Shown here: piece after piece, positions 56,401-63,849 of the stretch | How the letters are laid out: the number at the start of each line of letters is the position of its first letter | Numbering within the stretch: position 1 is the first letter of the stretch | NCBI RefSeq assembly: GCF_000003605.2 | Contig: NW_003134352.1 | Coordinates: 187,978 to 251,977, forward strand | Direction: 5' to 3' | Source of the DNA: Saccoglossus kowalevskii | Lineage: Eukaryota > Hemichordata > Enteropneusta > Harrimaniidae | DNA: 64,000 nt | Translations under genes and position numbers: made by a program | Notes under the pieces: generated by a model | What the model was told of the DNA's origin: nothing | The model's input: the letters and a program-made list of their open reading frames with translations, nothing else | The model's database searches: none

Positions 56401-59400
56401 ACTTTGTAGATACAGAAGGAAAGGCTATATATGATAGTAACTTTGTAGACACAGAAGGAAAGGCTATAGATGATAGTGACTTTGTTGACAGCGAAGACCA
56501 TTCTAGTACCATAGATGATAGTGATTTTGTAGATGCAAATGGCCAAGCTATGGCTGTAGAATACTATGACACTGAGAACCAAACTAGTATCATAGGTGAT
56601 AGGAATTTTGTAGACACTGAAGGCCAAGCTAATCCTAAAGACAGTAAAGATGTAGATAGTGTAGCTAGAGCTGTATCCGTAGCTTTTAGTGACTTTGTAG
56701 ATAATGAAGTCCAAACTATAGATGATAGTGTTGACCTTATAGATATGGATGGTCAATGTAGAGCTACAGAAGACAGTGAGCTAGTCACTGAAGGCAAAGC
56801 TATTAGCATAGTTGGTAGTAAACTTGTAGATTTGGATGGTCAAGGTAGAGCTACAGAAGACAGTGAGCTAGTCACTGAAGGAGAAGCTATTACCATTGAT
56901 GATAGTGACTTTGTAGATGGTCAATGTAGAGCTACAGATGACAGTGAGCTAGTGGACAACAAACAGCAAGTGATCGATGAAAACCAAGAAATGAGTGACA
57001 GTACTGTCAGTGGAACAGAATTGCAGAGTAGATTAGTTGCACTGTCAGGAAGTTCTAGTGATCTCATGAGTGGTTTAGGTGAGCACTTTTAGAGTATGGA
57101 TATACCTTAATCTGCTGCTTTTCGTAATCTGTTCATCTTCCTGTAATAAAAATGCGACTTTGATCACAGATACTTCAAGTTATCACAGCACAGAAAAAAA
57201 GTGTGATGCTCCTCCAATAGGTGTTTGTTATGTTAATATTCACACCACTTTCTGTCAATTAATTGCAATTGTCTGCACTTAACCATGCTTGAGTGATCAC
57301 CAAAAACTAATGCTGCTATTGTTTAAAAACTTTGCATCTGTATCTTGTACATTCCAGGACCGATCATGTTCAAAATTTACACCTATCATGTGCACATTCC
57401 CATTTGATTACCTCAAGATGGCCGACTGGTGGCCCTGTTTCGCTTCTATATGTGAACTTATATGCTTCGATAAATGAACTGATGAATGAGACCAGATTAG
57501 TTTTCAGTGAAAATCTGTTTAATATGTAAAATCAAATGGCATGTTTCTATGTCTGTCTTCACAACTATTTGCACAAATGCATTGAACCTAGCCTGCAGTT
57601 TGTGTAAATAAATGTCAAATACTTGTTAATAAATTCATGCTTATTCATGAGCTAATTTCCATATTATCTGCTCAAATGTGTTTACTCTATGTGGCAAATA
57701 AACTGAACCTTTACACTCAGTACACATAGTACACTCAAATGAAGTGGAACCTGGCACAGACTGTGCGTGTTGTTTCACTTCACACATAAGCACTCCTAGA
57801 ATCTCCAATAAGGGTAAATATGTGCCAGAATCATGTTTAACATTCCAGAACAGGTATGCCAGGTGCCACATGGGCAGTGTAAACTGACAAACTCCTTGGC
57901 TATAAGAAAATAAATATACTTCTATTTGTAGACCCAAAAGAAGATGTTCCAGCCGAGTTAATGAGGACCAAGTTGCCATTACAAAGGTAATTTTGAGCAA
58001 TTGTTTTCAGCCCATAATACTTTGCTGTTTTCAGCCCATAATACTTTGCTGTTTTCAGCCCATAATACTTTGCTGTTTTCAGCCCATAATACTTTGCTGT
58101 TTTCAGCCCATAATACTTTGCTGTTTTCAGCCCATAATACTTACCTGTTTTCAGCCCATAATACTTTGCTGTTTTCAGCCCATAATACTTTGCTGTTTTC
58201 AGCCCATAATACTTTGCTGTTTTCAGCCCATAATACTTTGCTGTTTTCAGCCCATAATACTTAGCTGTTTTCAGCCCATAATACTTTGCTGTTTTCAGCC
58301 CATAATACTTAGCTGTTTTCAGCCCATAATAATTTGCTGTTTTCAGCCCATAATACTTTGCTGTTTTCAGCCCATAATACTTTGCTGTTTTCAGCCCATA
58401 ATACTTTGCTGTTTTCAGCCCATAATACTTTGCTGCCGTTGTGGCTGAGAACATTTGTGTATATCTGTTTTCTCAAAAATTGCATGACCAATTTATACGA
58501 CAGTTTTCACAAAGTTGTCCAACAATACCAGTATGAGTCAACATCATTTTGATTTAATTTATTAAAACCCTTATATGAATGTCTCTCTGTATGGTTCTTA
58601 ACCTTTTCACCACCAGACTTTCATGCCCAAATTTTTCTCCACTTTTTTTTTTCTTGCATTCTTCAACATTTTTTGAAATGAAATCTTCAAGCCAACAGAC
58701 AAAATTTGAGTCAATTTTCAGTATTGGCTAGTTTTTGTCCCAATCTTCTGAAGGAAAGTGTAGACTATAAACAGGACTATTCTGTGAATTTGTGATGAAA
58801 AAAGATAACTGGTGGAGAGAAGGTTTAAATGAATCTGTATTTAATCCACTTTGTCAATTTTAATACATTATGCTGAACATTCATAATATTTTTAAAAAAA
58901 ATCTTCTGCTTCTTGTCAAATCGTTGAAAATGATAGCGATGAAATCGTCATGAATTCAAGAGATCTGTTTACAATTATCTAGAATGATTTTGATTGTTTA
59001 TTTCAGAAAAAGTCGCGCTAGTACATTTTCATTGGATGACTGGGTGGATATAAACACGGATGATATGGCGGATACTGACACAGGTCAATATACAATGATG
59101 TATTGTTTATTTGTTAATGACTGTATTGTTCAACCATGTCTGTTTTGTATGAGGTACCTCTCTAATGTAAACCCAAAAAGTGATTTATTGTGGCTCTATT
59201 ATTACCATGTAAAATGCCTGCTTTCCTAATTGCTGTTACCTGAACCACTTGTATAAAAAAAAAAAATTCGCTCTCTTGTAAGTGAAGGGATTGAAAATGT
59301 GTATTGAACATATATAAAACTGATCTGCAACAATGTTTATAGAGGTATTTTATGTAAATCAACTCAGTGGAGAAGGTAGTGGAACTAATGTTTGGTTTAG

Positions 59401-60405
59401 ACAGCTCTTGTGACCAAGTAAAAACATGAAACTTTGTTAGATTGCAATTCATTTGTGAGATCAGATCTGTTGAAGGGCAAGATGGCATTAGTTCCTGTTG
59501 TCAACAAAGTCAGAAAACTTGTGGATTCACCTCCGTATGTTCGTCTGTTCATATTTAGCCATATCTCACATTTGCTTAGGCCAATCCAGTTCAAACTTCA
59601 TACATAAATCAGACATGTACCAGTATATAGGAAATATGCGCATGCACTTTTATTATGATTTGATTCAAGATGACTGGATGGCAGCCTTTTTAATGCCAAA
59701 AATGCATTAAAAACACACATTTTTACTTTTCTGGAACCAGATCTCAGTCGTGTGTGAACGGATTTGGTTTAAACTTGGTACATACATTGAACAGAATGGG
59801 ACATTGATGCGTGTCTATTTTTCAGTTGAAGTTTAAAATGGTTGTCTGGTAGCCATTTTATTTCAAAGAATGCAGTTCTGGATCCATATATGCAACATGA
59901 CCAATCAAGTTCAAACTACACATTCATTTTATGATCCAAGTTGAGATGATTTAAGGCAAAAATGTTTTAAAATGAAAAATTTTGGAACTGAATCTCAGTC
60001 TTGCATGTCTGTTCAAACTTAGTTTTATACATTGAACATAAAGAGATCTTTATGCATTCTTTTTTTTTCTGGCTGGGGTCTAAAATGGCTGACTGATATT
60101 CAACATGCCTGGACTGATCAAGTTCACATATACATCAGACATCATATACATCTTTGTCGCCATCAAATCCAAAATGGTTGACTGACGATCATGTTTTAAC
60201 AAATCAGTTCCACAGAGCCTGGACCAATCAGGTTTAAACTTCATACATCACACATTAGGTCACATATTTACATGTATATTTCACAAACAGGGACTATGTC
60301 ATTGACAATGACTTGTTTCACTATGTTTTTTCCCCTGTAGAAGATCCTGGTGAAGAATTAAAAAACGAGTGGAAATCACAAAAGAAGAAAGGTCAGACAG
60401 AATGA
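31465..60405 (+). CDS. Giant multi-Tudor protein, 15 Tudor cores (Tudor/TDRD6/TDRD15-like), gene span
   Basis: Nine exons join in frame: 31465-35458, 38807-39544, 45376-50568, 51652-51804, 52934-54622, 55582-57078, 57932-57986, 59007-59083, 60341-60405 (13,461 nt, about 4,486 residues). ATG 31465 has a strong context (GAGAATGG) with an in-frame TAA three codons upstream. Fifteen cores of the form (A/K)YS..(D)G.WYRA ... F.DYGN(T/S)E are visible, each preceded by an SN-like half with a (F/W)xCQL-type strand, i.e. extended Tudor domains. Family knowledge: such proteins bind symmetrically dimethylated arginines of Piwi proteins and build germ granules for piRNA work; Drosophila Tudor has 11 domains and vertebrate TDRD6 about 7. 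After residue ~3,360 the protein is acidic and repetitive. It could be orthologous to TDRD6, TDRD15 or Tudor; I cannot choose. An additional exon could hide in the gap at 36720-37426. Confidence 0.9.
35459..36719 (+). other. Tudor gene intron 1, 5' part
   Basis: AT-rich intron, nothing recognised except a short (AT)n near 35960. Confidence 0.5.
36720..37426. other. Assembly gap (N run)
   Basis: 707 unknown bases inside intron 1 of the Tudor gene. Any protein read through it is meaningless. Flanking exons share phase 1, so a phase-1 exon here cannot be excluded. Confidence 0.99.
37640..37935. repeat. Degenerate interspersed repeat (CCATTTT/GATGGCC type)
   Basis: Contains GACCAATTACATTCAAACTT, CAGACATCATACA and ATGATGGCCAAATGG, wording shared with 41230-42060 and 59500-60290. 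Confidence 0.45.
37949..38692 (+). mobile_element. Hairpin-ended core-repeat element, copy A (5' truncated)
   Basis: Five ~152-bp core repeats (each with GACTTCTTGTTAAAAAC, TTTGATATTACATATATAG and TTTGTTCATTTC) end in AGCGGAGCTATCTCAGCCG plus a hairpin (CAGCC-GAGA-GGCTG) and CTT. The 5' hairpin seen in copies B-D is missing. Confidence 0.75.
38807..39544 (+). CDS. Tudor gene exon 2: Tudor domain T7
   Basis: Acceptor TTTTTTCTTACAG. A Thr/Ser/Pro-rich linker is followed by one extended Tudor domain: VTVTYINSPAEFWCQP, then GKQCVAQYSVDNGWYRAVIV (Trp1463) and FFIDYGNTELI. Phase 1 in and out, donor CCAG|GTAAGT. Confidence 0.94.
39819..40090. mobile_element. Hairpin-start element fragment (GTCCCCGTT type)
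   Basis: A perfect 10-bp inverted repeat (AGTCCCCGTT at 39819-39828, AACGGGGACT at 39844-39853) encloses CGGACAAAGTCAGAA. It is followed by TTCTGTCCGTTCAGAG and CGTTCAAACTTGGCATACA, the same architecture as the AGCTCCGCT elements but different words. Confidence 0.55.
40200..40487 (-). CDS. Possible small antisense gene, 95 residues, unknown function
   Basis: Minus-strand frame starting at a strong-context ATG (TACCATGG) with an in-frame stop 27 bases upstream: MAGRAGGQHNRINTIFNYLT ... ending EVVRLAATLHKIS. Composition is balanced and helix-prone, unlike random AT-rich frames nearby. An AATAAATAAA on this strand lies just past the stop (near 40150-40162). Upstream a possible 5' UTR intron (donor CTG|GTATGT at 40740, acceptor AACAG at 40573) and an AAAATGGCGGC, YY1-like, at about 40812-40824 could mark a TATA-less promoter. 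I do not recognise the family; it may also be a processed gene copy. It is nested in Tudor intron 2. Confidence 0.45.
   Translation of the reverse strand: MAGRAGGQHNRINTIFNYLTAGSGTHHGQFGVQNEKQAVTPEDVYPQQADAVDFNHKLVKGLVVVHRMIIEYASKQPGYNQDEVVRLAATLHKIS
41230..42068. repeat. Repeats with CAAGATGGCCGACTGGCGGC, including a 355-bp tandem duplication
   Basis: The block 41396-41650 recurs at 41751-42005 almost unchanged (same GATATGGCCTGATTCAGTTC, same GTGCACGTCACTTTT). Units contain the imperfect palindrome ATGGCCGACTGGCGGCCAT. Non-coding. Confidence 0.85.
42069..42602 (+). mobile_element. Hairpin-ended core-repeat element, copy B
   Basis: Starts TAGCTTCGCTGTCGACTTTG then TCGAGCGGAGCT (near-palindrome), a GTCCGTC-rich tract, three ~157-bp core repeats and the 3' hairpin end (AGCGGAGCTATCTCAGCCG, GATAGGCTGCTT). 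Complete by structure; no coding capacity. Confidence 0.85.
42603..43345 (+). mobile_element. Related element with a different core and similar 3' hairpin
   Basis: GGGCCAATGTTTTTCA-type blocks recur at about 42750, 43030, 43150 and 43210. It ends in ACAGCGGAGCTCTTTTGACC, a short hairpin GACCGCAAGGTC, and CTT, mirroring the terminus of copies A-C. Confidence 0.55.
43407..43735. mobile_element. MITE with TA target site
   Basis: 329 bp between TATCCTCGGGGCGGA and TCCGCCCCCGAGGATA-type ends (~15-bp inverted repeats, TA at each edge). Richer in GC than its surroundings; no transposase. Confidence 0.7.
43736..44921. other. Tudor gene intron 2, central part
   Basis: No gene supported. A 37-bp unit with CATGCTGTGATTTTCTCTAC is duplicated near 44687-44745. 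Confidence 0.45.
44922..45033. mobile_element. MITE, family B, truncated and inverted
   Basis: Reverse-strand copy of the 28978 element: GCGTCCTGTTCGATATGGGA at the left and GCGACGACCACCGTGCTTTAA-type end at the right. The terminus expected before 44922 is absent. Confidence 0.75.
45376..50568 (+). CDS. Tudor gene exon 3: Tudor domains T8-T15
   Basis: A 5,193-nt exon (phase 1 to 1) with eight cores; Trp positions 1660, 1862, 2068, 2274, 2471, 2664, 2973 and 3239. T9-T12 share GMPCC(A/T)KYS, DGAWYRAEVVEITGD and VKVLFVDYGNTETIV almost unchanged. T13 keeps WYRG and FVDYGN. T14 has WKRA and lacks the usual Tyr before it, so its cage looks damaged. T15 has DYAN instead of DYGN. Between T13 and T14 is a Glu-rich linker (LEDLAGQPTPEEPSG). 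The exon ends ATTTGAAG|GCAAGT: a GC donor, since only this junction keeps T15 in frame with the exon at 51652. Confidence 0.95.
45990..48370 (+). repeat. Four tandem Tudor-encoding units of ~618 bp
   Basis: Equivalent Trp codons lie at 46227, 46845, 47463 and 48054: spacing 618, 618 and 591 bp. Units 1-3 share long stretches with no or very few differences, including synonymous sites and the linker; unit 4 is more diverged and 9 residues shorter in the linker. Confidence 0.95.
50569..50570 (+). promoter_or_regulatory. GC splice donor (GC-AG intron 50569-51651)
   Basis: GAAG|GCAAGT is the classical GC-donor consensus. Splicing to TTTGCAG at 51651 restores the C-terminal half of domain T15 in phase 1 (TLFE|EWCKDKLLTARVV). 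Confidence 0.85.
50903..51613 (+). mobile_element. Hairpin-ended core-repeat element, copy C (with partial 5' duplicate)
   Basis: A short broken 5' end (50903-50961) precedes a full element from 50962 (TAGCTCCGCTGTCGACTTTG) with about 3.5 core repeats of ~156 bp to the 3' hairpin (GAGCTATCTCAGCTGACAGG, CTGCTT). It fills most of the GC-AG intron and ends about 40 bases before the acceptor. Confidence 0.85.
51652..51804 (+). CDS. Tudor gene exon 4: end of Tudor domain T15
   Basis: 51 codons: EWCKDKLLTARVVSISSDKK, VQVKLYDVNNTDISKILI and on to AVKKG. This matches the strand-helix that closes other extended Tudor units (for example LTAKVV...VDLFD in T13). Donor AAAG|GTTAGT. Confidence 0.9.
51805..52933 (+). 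other. Tudor gene intron 4
   Basis: AT-rich, no recognised element. Confidence 0.5.
52934..54622 (+). CDS. Tudor gene exon 5: acidic disordered region with SEDFLE repeats
   Basis: 563 codons, very rich in Asp, Glu, Ser and Thr, no folded domain seen. A degenerate ~45-residue unit recurs: SEDFLEKSD, SEDFLETEQTGKNVES, SEDFLETERAGKNVESGK, SNDFLESAHN, SKDFLKAD, CEDFLDSIDD. Phase 1 in and out. Coding status is supported by the long frame bounded by good splice sites (GTTGCAG, AAAAAG|GTAAGA). The role is unknown; an acidic flexible tail in a granule scaffold is an inference. Confidence 0.88.
54760..55105. repeat. ~76-bp tandem repeat, four degenerate copies
   Basis: ATTATACTGCCCTCTAACAT, TGTATTATGGAGAATGTCTAG and AGTGATGATGAAATTTG recur in Tudor intron 5. 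Confidence 0.8.
55582..57078 (+). CDS. Tudor gene exon 6: acidic region with 13-residue repeats
   Basis: 499 codons, phase 1 to 1. From about 56090 to 56500 a 39-bp unit encoding variants of DAEGKAIDDSNFV repeats about ten times; looser DDSDFVD copies continue to 56940. No folded domain. The minus strand is also open here because of the repeat and is not a gene. Acceptor TTTTTCTTTTGCAG, donor TTTAG|GTGAGC. Confidence 0.87.
56085..56500 (+). repeat. 39-bp coding minisatellite (13-residue unit)
   Basis: GATGCAGAAGGAAAGGCTAT plus AGATGATAGTAACTTTGTA in tandem. A length divisible by 3 keeps the frame. Confidence 0.92.
57932..57986 (+). CDS. Tudor gene exon 7 (55 nt)
   Basis: Acceptor CTATTTGTAG; encodes DPKEDVPAELMRTKLPLQ; donor AAAG|GTAATT. 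It enters in phase 1 and leaves in phase 2, matched by the next exon. Confidence 0.7.
58003..58436. repeat. 24-bp array, 18 copies, each shaped like a splice acceptor
   Basis: Unit TTTGCTGTTTTCAG|CCCATAATAC: a pyrimidine tract and CAG in every copy. It begins 16 bases after the exon 7 donor. Both strands are open through it (24 is divisible by 3), giving artefact frames. Confidence 0.95.
58598..58828. mobile_element. TTAA-bounded MITE, family A, opposite orientation
   Basis: 231 bp; TTAACCTTTTCACCACCAG at the left, CTGGTGGAGAGAAGGTTTAA at the right. The interior is the reverse complement of the 19294 copy (for example CAAAATTTGAGTCAATTTTC). Confidence 0.8.
59007..59083 (+). CDS. Tudor gene exon 8 (77 nt)
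   Basis: Encodes KSRASTFSLDDWVDINTDDM and ADTDT; acceptor TTTATTTCAG, donor ACAG|GTCAAT. Phase 2 to 1. Confidence 0.72.
59498..60295. repeat. Degenerate interspersed repeats in the last Tudor intron
   Basis: Starts with an imperfect hairpin (AAGTCAGAAAACTT and neighbours), then several ~150-180-bp blocks with CCAATCCAGTTCAAACTTCA and AAATGGCTGACTG-type words, like 37640 and 41230. Confidence 0.5.
60341..60405 (+). CDS. Tudor gene exon 9 (probable last exon)
   Basis: Acceptor TTTTTTCCCCTGTAG; reads EDPGEELKNEWKSQKKKGQT then E and TGA at 60403-60405. A possible donor AAAG|GTCAGA at 60392 could instead splice to an acceptor at 61089 (ATATTTCAG), giving a different end. No poly(A) signal lies close to 60405; AATAAA at 61550-61555 may serve both forms. 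Confidence 0.6.
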
Positions 60406-61560
60406 AGAAAACTGTCTTGGATTATCATCAATTTATTATTATTTTTTTGAAAAATTTGTATTCCATCTTGTAGCATATACACACAAAAATTACAATTCTC
60501 TGCAAAGTATTATTATTAGAGCAGTTTGGGATATATTTTTGTGAACTTATTGGAATTGTGTTTGCAAGGGCTTCACTTCACAAAGGTTTCTGCCACTCTT
60601 TTGCCTAAAGAACCATGTTACTAATTTTTTACCTAAATCATGATTTTTGAACGTTTTTGCTTGCATAAAATTAAGTGATTGACCAAACCGGTCTCTGTCA
60701 TGCTTCATTCAGTGTTTTAACTGGCATGTCTGATCTTCTGTCCTTTCTATGTAGCCCCTATACTTAAATTTGCCAGTTGTGTAAGATACAAATTTACAAC
60801 ATACATGTACCACCAAATGAAAAGCAGAAATTCACAAGTTGCATAGTTTAAATTTTGAATAACGCTTGTAGTAAAGCTGTCCTCGCCTTTTTTTTTTATG
60901 CAAATGTCTGTAATACTGTGATTTTATTGAACTCAAAGATCAGTGCATTATAATGATTTATGTTACGATGTAAATATAACTATTATTTGCCATGGCAGAG
61001 ATAGAATAGAGGTAAGGTCCGAGTGGCCACTGTATGTGGTGTTTGATGTCTTAAGACATCAGGATTTTTAATATCAAGAAATATTTCAGGATGTTTGTCA
61101 GTTCTGCAGATTTTCCAGGGCCAGCGAGACCTGCTAGTGATGCAGACTCTTCACATGCCATGTATCATGGGGCCATTTCAAGTTTGATCAGATTTGATTT
61201 AAACTTACATTTGTTACTGTTTCAATATTATGTTAGAAAATTAGATTTATTTAGAAACAATTGTCTTTGTACATTGTCATTTAAAACACCAGAAAGTAGG
61301 AAACTGGGTAAACTTTATCACTTAAAAATTTATTTGAATTTTCAATTTTTAAAAATGTTAATGCAATTTAGTTTTACTGCATTACTTAACATCGTGTGCT
61401 GCTATGCAGAAATTATTTCATGTCTCTATTTTGCAAAGTAATTATGCTTTTCCCTGTCAACTGAAAAATAGTTGATGACTTTTGTTTTTTGCTAAACTGT
61501 TTACAGTGTCAAAAGTTGGTTTAAAAATTAAAATATTTTGCATGCATTAAATAAAATTTG
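60406..61560 (+). other. 3' region of the Tudor gene (3' UTR or alternative last exon)
   Basis: AT-rich. After ATATTTCAG at 61081-61089 a frame in the phase of the 60391 junction stays open for about 33 codons; another frame starting at ATG 61091 stays open longer (MFVSSADFPGPARPASDADS...) but does not match that phase. AATAAA at 61550. Confidence 0.4.
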
Positions 61561-62100
61561 TTTTCTTCATTTGTGTTGTTGTTTACGACCCTAAGAAATG
61601 AATGAATTTAACTGTGTTTATTTCTCACTGATCATTGCATTATTGAAGGCCTTGCATTCGAATGGTTGTGCTGTTATTTTAGCCGCAATTCCGCGGATTT
61701 CTAAGCCCCATGGATCGATTTTCTAAAACGTCTAAATCCAAAAAGAAAATTGGGGGGGGGGGGGTAAGAATACAAATCTTGTTCATTCACTGGAAGTAAA
61801 CACGCTGTTGGGTCATTGTTGTCGGCTGCAAGAGACCTGTATCAGTGTATGGTCGAAGAGAGACAACTCGCGGTGTCTCCAATGCGGAATGTTCGCGATT
61901 CTTTTTATCAATGCAATAGTAAATTCAAAGTGGTTTTAAAGTGTTCAAAGTAATATGTAACAATTAACATGATTGGCTGGGTATGATCTGACGGACCAAT
62001 CAGTGAAGAGCTTTAATTTTTCTTTTCACCAACGGTGCCATTTTATTGTTTCAATTGTTAGCTGTATTGGATTGTTGTTTACAAGTTTCAAGCAGCAATA
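61561..62100. other. Intergenic DNA and flank of the fragment below
   Basis: Holds a G-run of about 13 at 61752-61764. Nothing else recognised. Confidence 0.45.
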
Positions 62101-62352
62101 ATGGTGAAATTGGTTACAAAAGACGACGAGTCAGCTGTGTGAGAGATCGATAAAGACATTAGGAACAAATTTCGTTGGGCATGGCTTGACAAGGAAGTGA
62201 CTTTGACCATGCGAATCTGGAAGAAAGATGAAGTGGTAACTGAAAAATTGAGTGACTTCATCGGCAAGTGCGAGGTCCCGGGAAAGGCGCAGTGTCTGTA
62301 TTGTAACGATTTGATCAACTACGGTTCTTGGACCCGGGCTACTTTCAGTTGA
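62101..62352 (+). pseudogene. BED-type zinc-finger-like fragment, broken
   Basis: From ATG 62101 the frame reads MVKLVTKDDESAV, an in-frame TGA at 62140-62142, then EIDKDIRNKFRWAWLDKEVT ... VPGKAQCLYCNDLINYGS and a stop at 62350. The KAxCxxCxxxINYGS motif is the start of a BED-like finger common in invertebrate transposase-derived proteins; the rest of the finger (GxxAL..H) is replaced by WTRATFS. Either a decayed gene copy or an isolated first exon of a decayed gene. Confidence 0.5.
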
Positions 62353-62459
62353 AAATTAAAATTGTCATTCTCATCCCTGCATGTGTGCAAAGAAGAGGCC
62401 AATAGATGTATGCGTCAAATCTTGTTTCTCTGAGTAGATTGGGATGCAATTTGGTAGTT

Positions 62460-63060
62460 GCTTAGTGATGAAGTCTTTTGAATTTGATTTTAGTACAAAA
62501 TTGCATATTAATTAGCTAATATTTTTTAATGTATGTATATGTAATATTAATTTGCAAAATTTACTTTTATCATATTCTGCTTTACTGAAATAGTTAAAAT
62601 TTGCATACTAGTACTGTTTAGTGTACCCATAGTTGAATGTTTAACATAACATAGGAAATGTATTAATTAGCTAATTTGCATACTAATAGACCTTTTATCA
62701 CCCGTTGTGTGATCCTGTGTTATGCATGACAAAGGTTAAAGTTGTGTAAAAACATGAGGTATTTCAATGCTTTGCTGAAGTATTAATTGCCTATTTTGCG
62801 TGATAGTAAATTTTTAGCTTTTCCCCCATTGACTTTGTATATAGCTGCCCCAGGACAATGCACAGACCTGATCAGTTTTGTGTTAAAATCACGCATATTA
62901 ATTACATAATTTGCATAATTATTATCTTAAATGTACATGATAATGCGACGACCTAATTAGTTTCGGGTTCAAATATATCCATAATAATTACCTAATTTGC
63001 ATAAATATTTTCGGCTTTACCAAAACTGATCATCGCATTTTAATGAAATGTCAATGCAGA
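62460..63060. repeat. Degenerate repeats with AATTAGCTAATTTGCAT
   Basis: Variants of TTAATTACATAATTTGCATA recur at about 62510, 62660, 62890 and 62985, a loose ~130-bp period. Non-coding. Confidence 0.5.
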
Positions 63061-63065
63061 CCTTT

Positions 63066-63410
63066 TAATCCCCTTCGGACAAAAATGGGGACTCATGTTT
63101 TGTGTTCTGTCATTTTTCAGATGCCTGGGCAGATTATTTTCAAAGACAAGTCATAATAATGTTATATTAATGTTTAAGTACTAAGATTGTTTAAGATTTG
63201 TTAAATTTGTGTCAAAATATGCAAATTTGAATTTTTTTCATAAAAATTTTTATTTTCAACAACTAGTCCGAAACCGTAAGTCCAAATGATTTCATATTTC
63301 CAGCAATGATACGTAGGGTGATCTATTGTCAGATTTGTTAAATTTGTGGTAAAATATGCAAATTTGTAAAAAATGTAATTTTCGACAACTAGTTCGAAAC
63401 GTCAACCACA
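63066..63410. mobile_element. Hairpin-start element fragment (ATCCCC type)
   Basis: TTAATCCCCTTCGGACAAAA then TGGGGACTC resembles the 39819 element start, followed by GTTCTGTCATTTTTC and two ~140-bp blocks sharing ATTTGTTAAATTTGTG and CAACTAGTYCGAAAC. Confidence 0.5.
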
Positions 63411-63849
63411 ATGCCACTTTACTGATCCTTGTTCCATGATAATGAAGACAGAAGAGCTATTTCACACACAACGAAATCCATTGGCTTACAAGAAATATAC
63501 CAGGATGGACATGTCATGAGCTCCCACCATGTGAACGCAAAAACTCTGAAATAATACAAAACTCAAAAATCTGTGTTAGTAATGAATCTTCGCAACAGGC
63601 AATATTTTTAACAGGAAAACTAATAAATGTGCAAAAATTAAACATAAACATAGTTGAACTCTGGTGACCTTGCCCTTTGTTATATAATATTATTCCTATT
63701 ATCATAGTTTGTTTCAATATAAATATGCATTGTCATAATTAATTTTGAATACAAACAAGTTTTGGGGTTGAACCAACAGTGGGGAATCAGTCTACCGAAT
63801 GTCCTTAAAAGATGTAAATATCTTACAAAAACATTGGTGCCTTTTTTGT

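Noticed and set aside
55833-56756. Minus-strand frames with IYSLSFCIYKVT repeats
   Set aside because: Shadow of the 39-bp coding repeat of exon 6.
57900-58454. Open frames on both strands (KYYGLKTA and CFQPIILC repeats)
   Set aside because: Artefact of the 24-bp intronic array; overlapping frames on both strands with no start context or splice support as exons.
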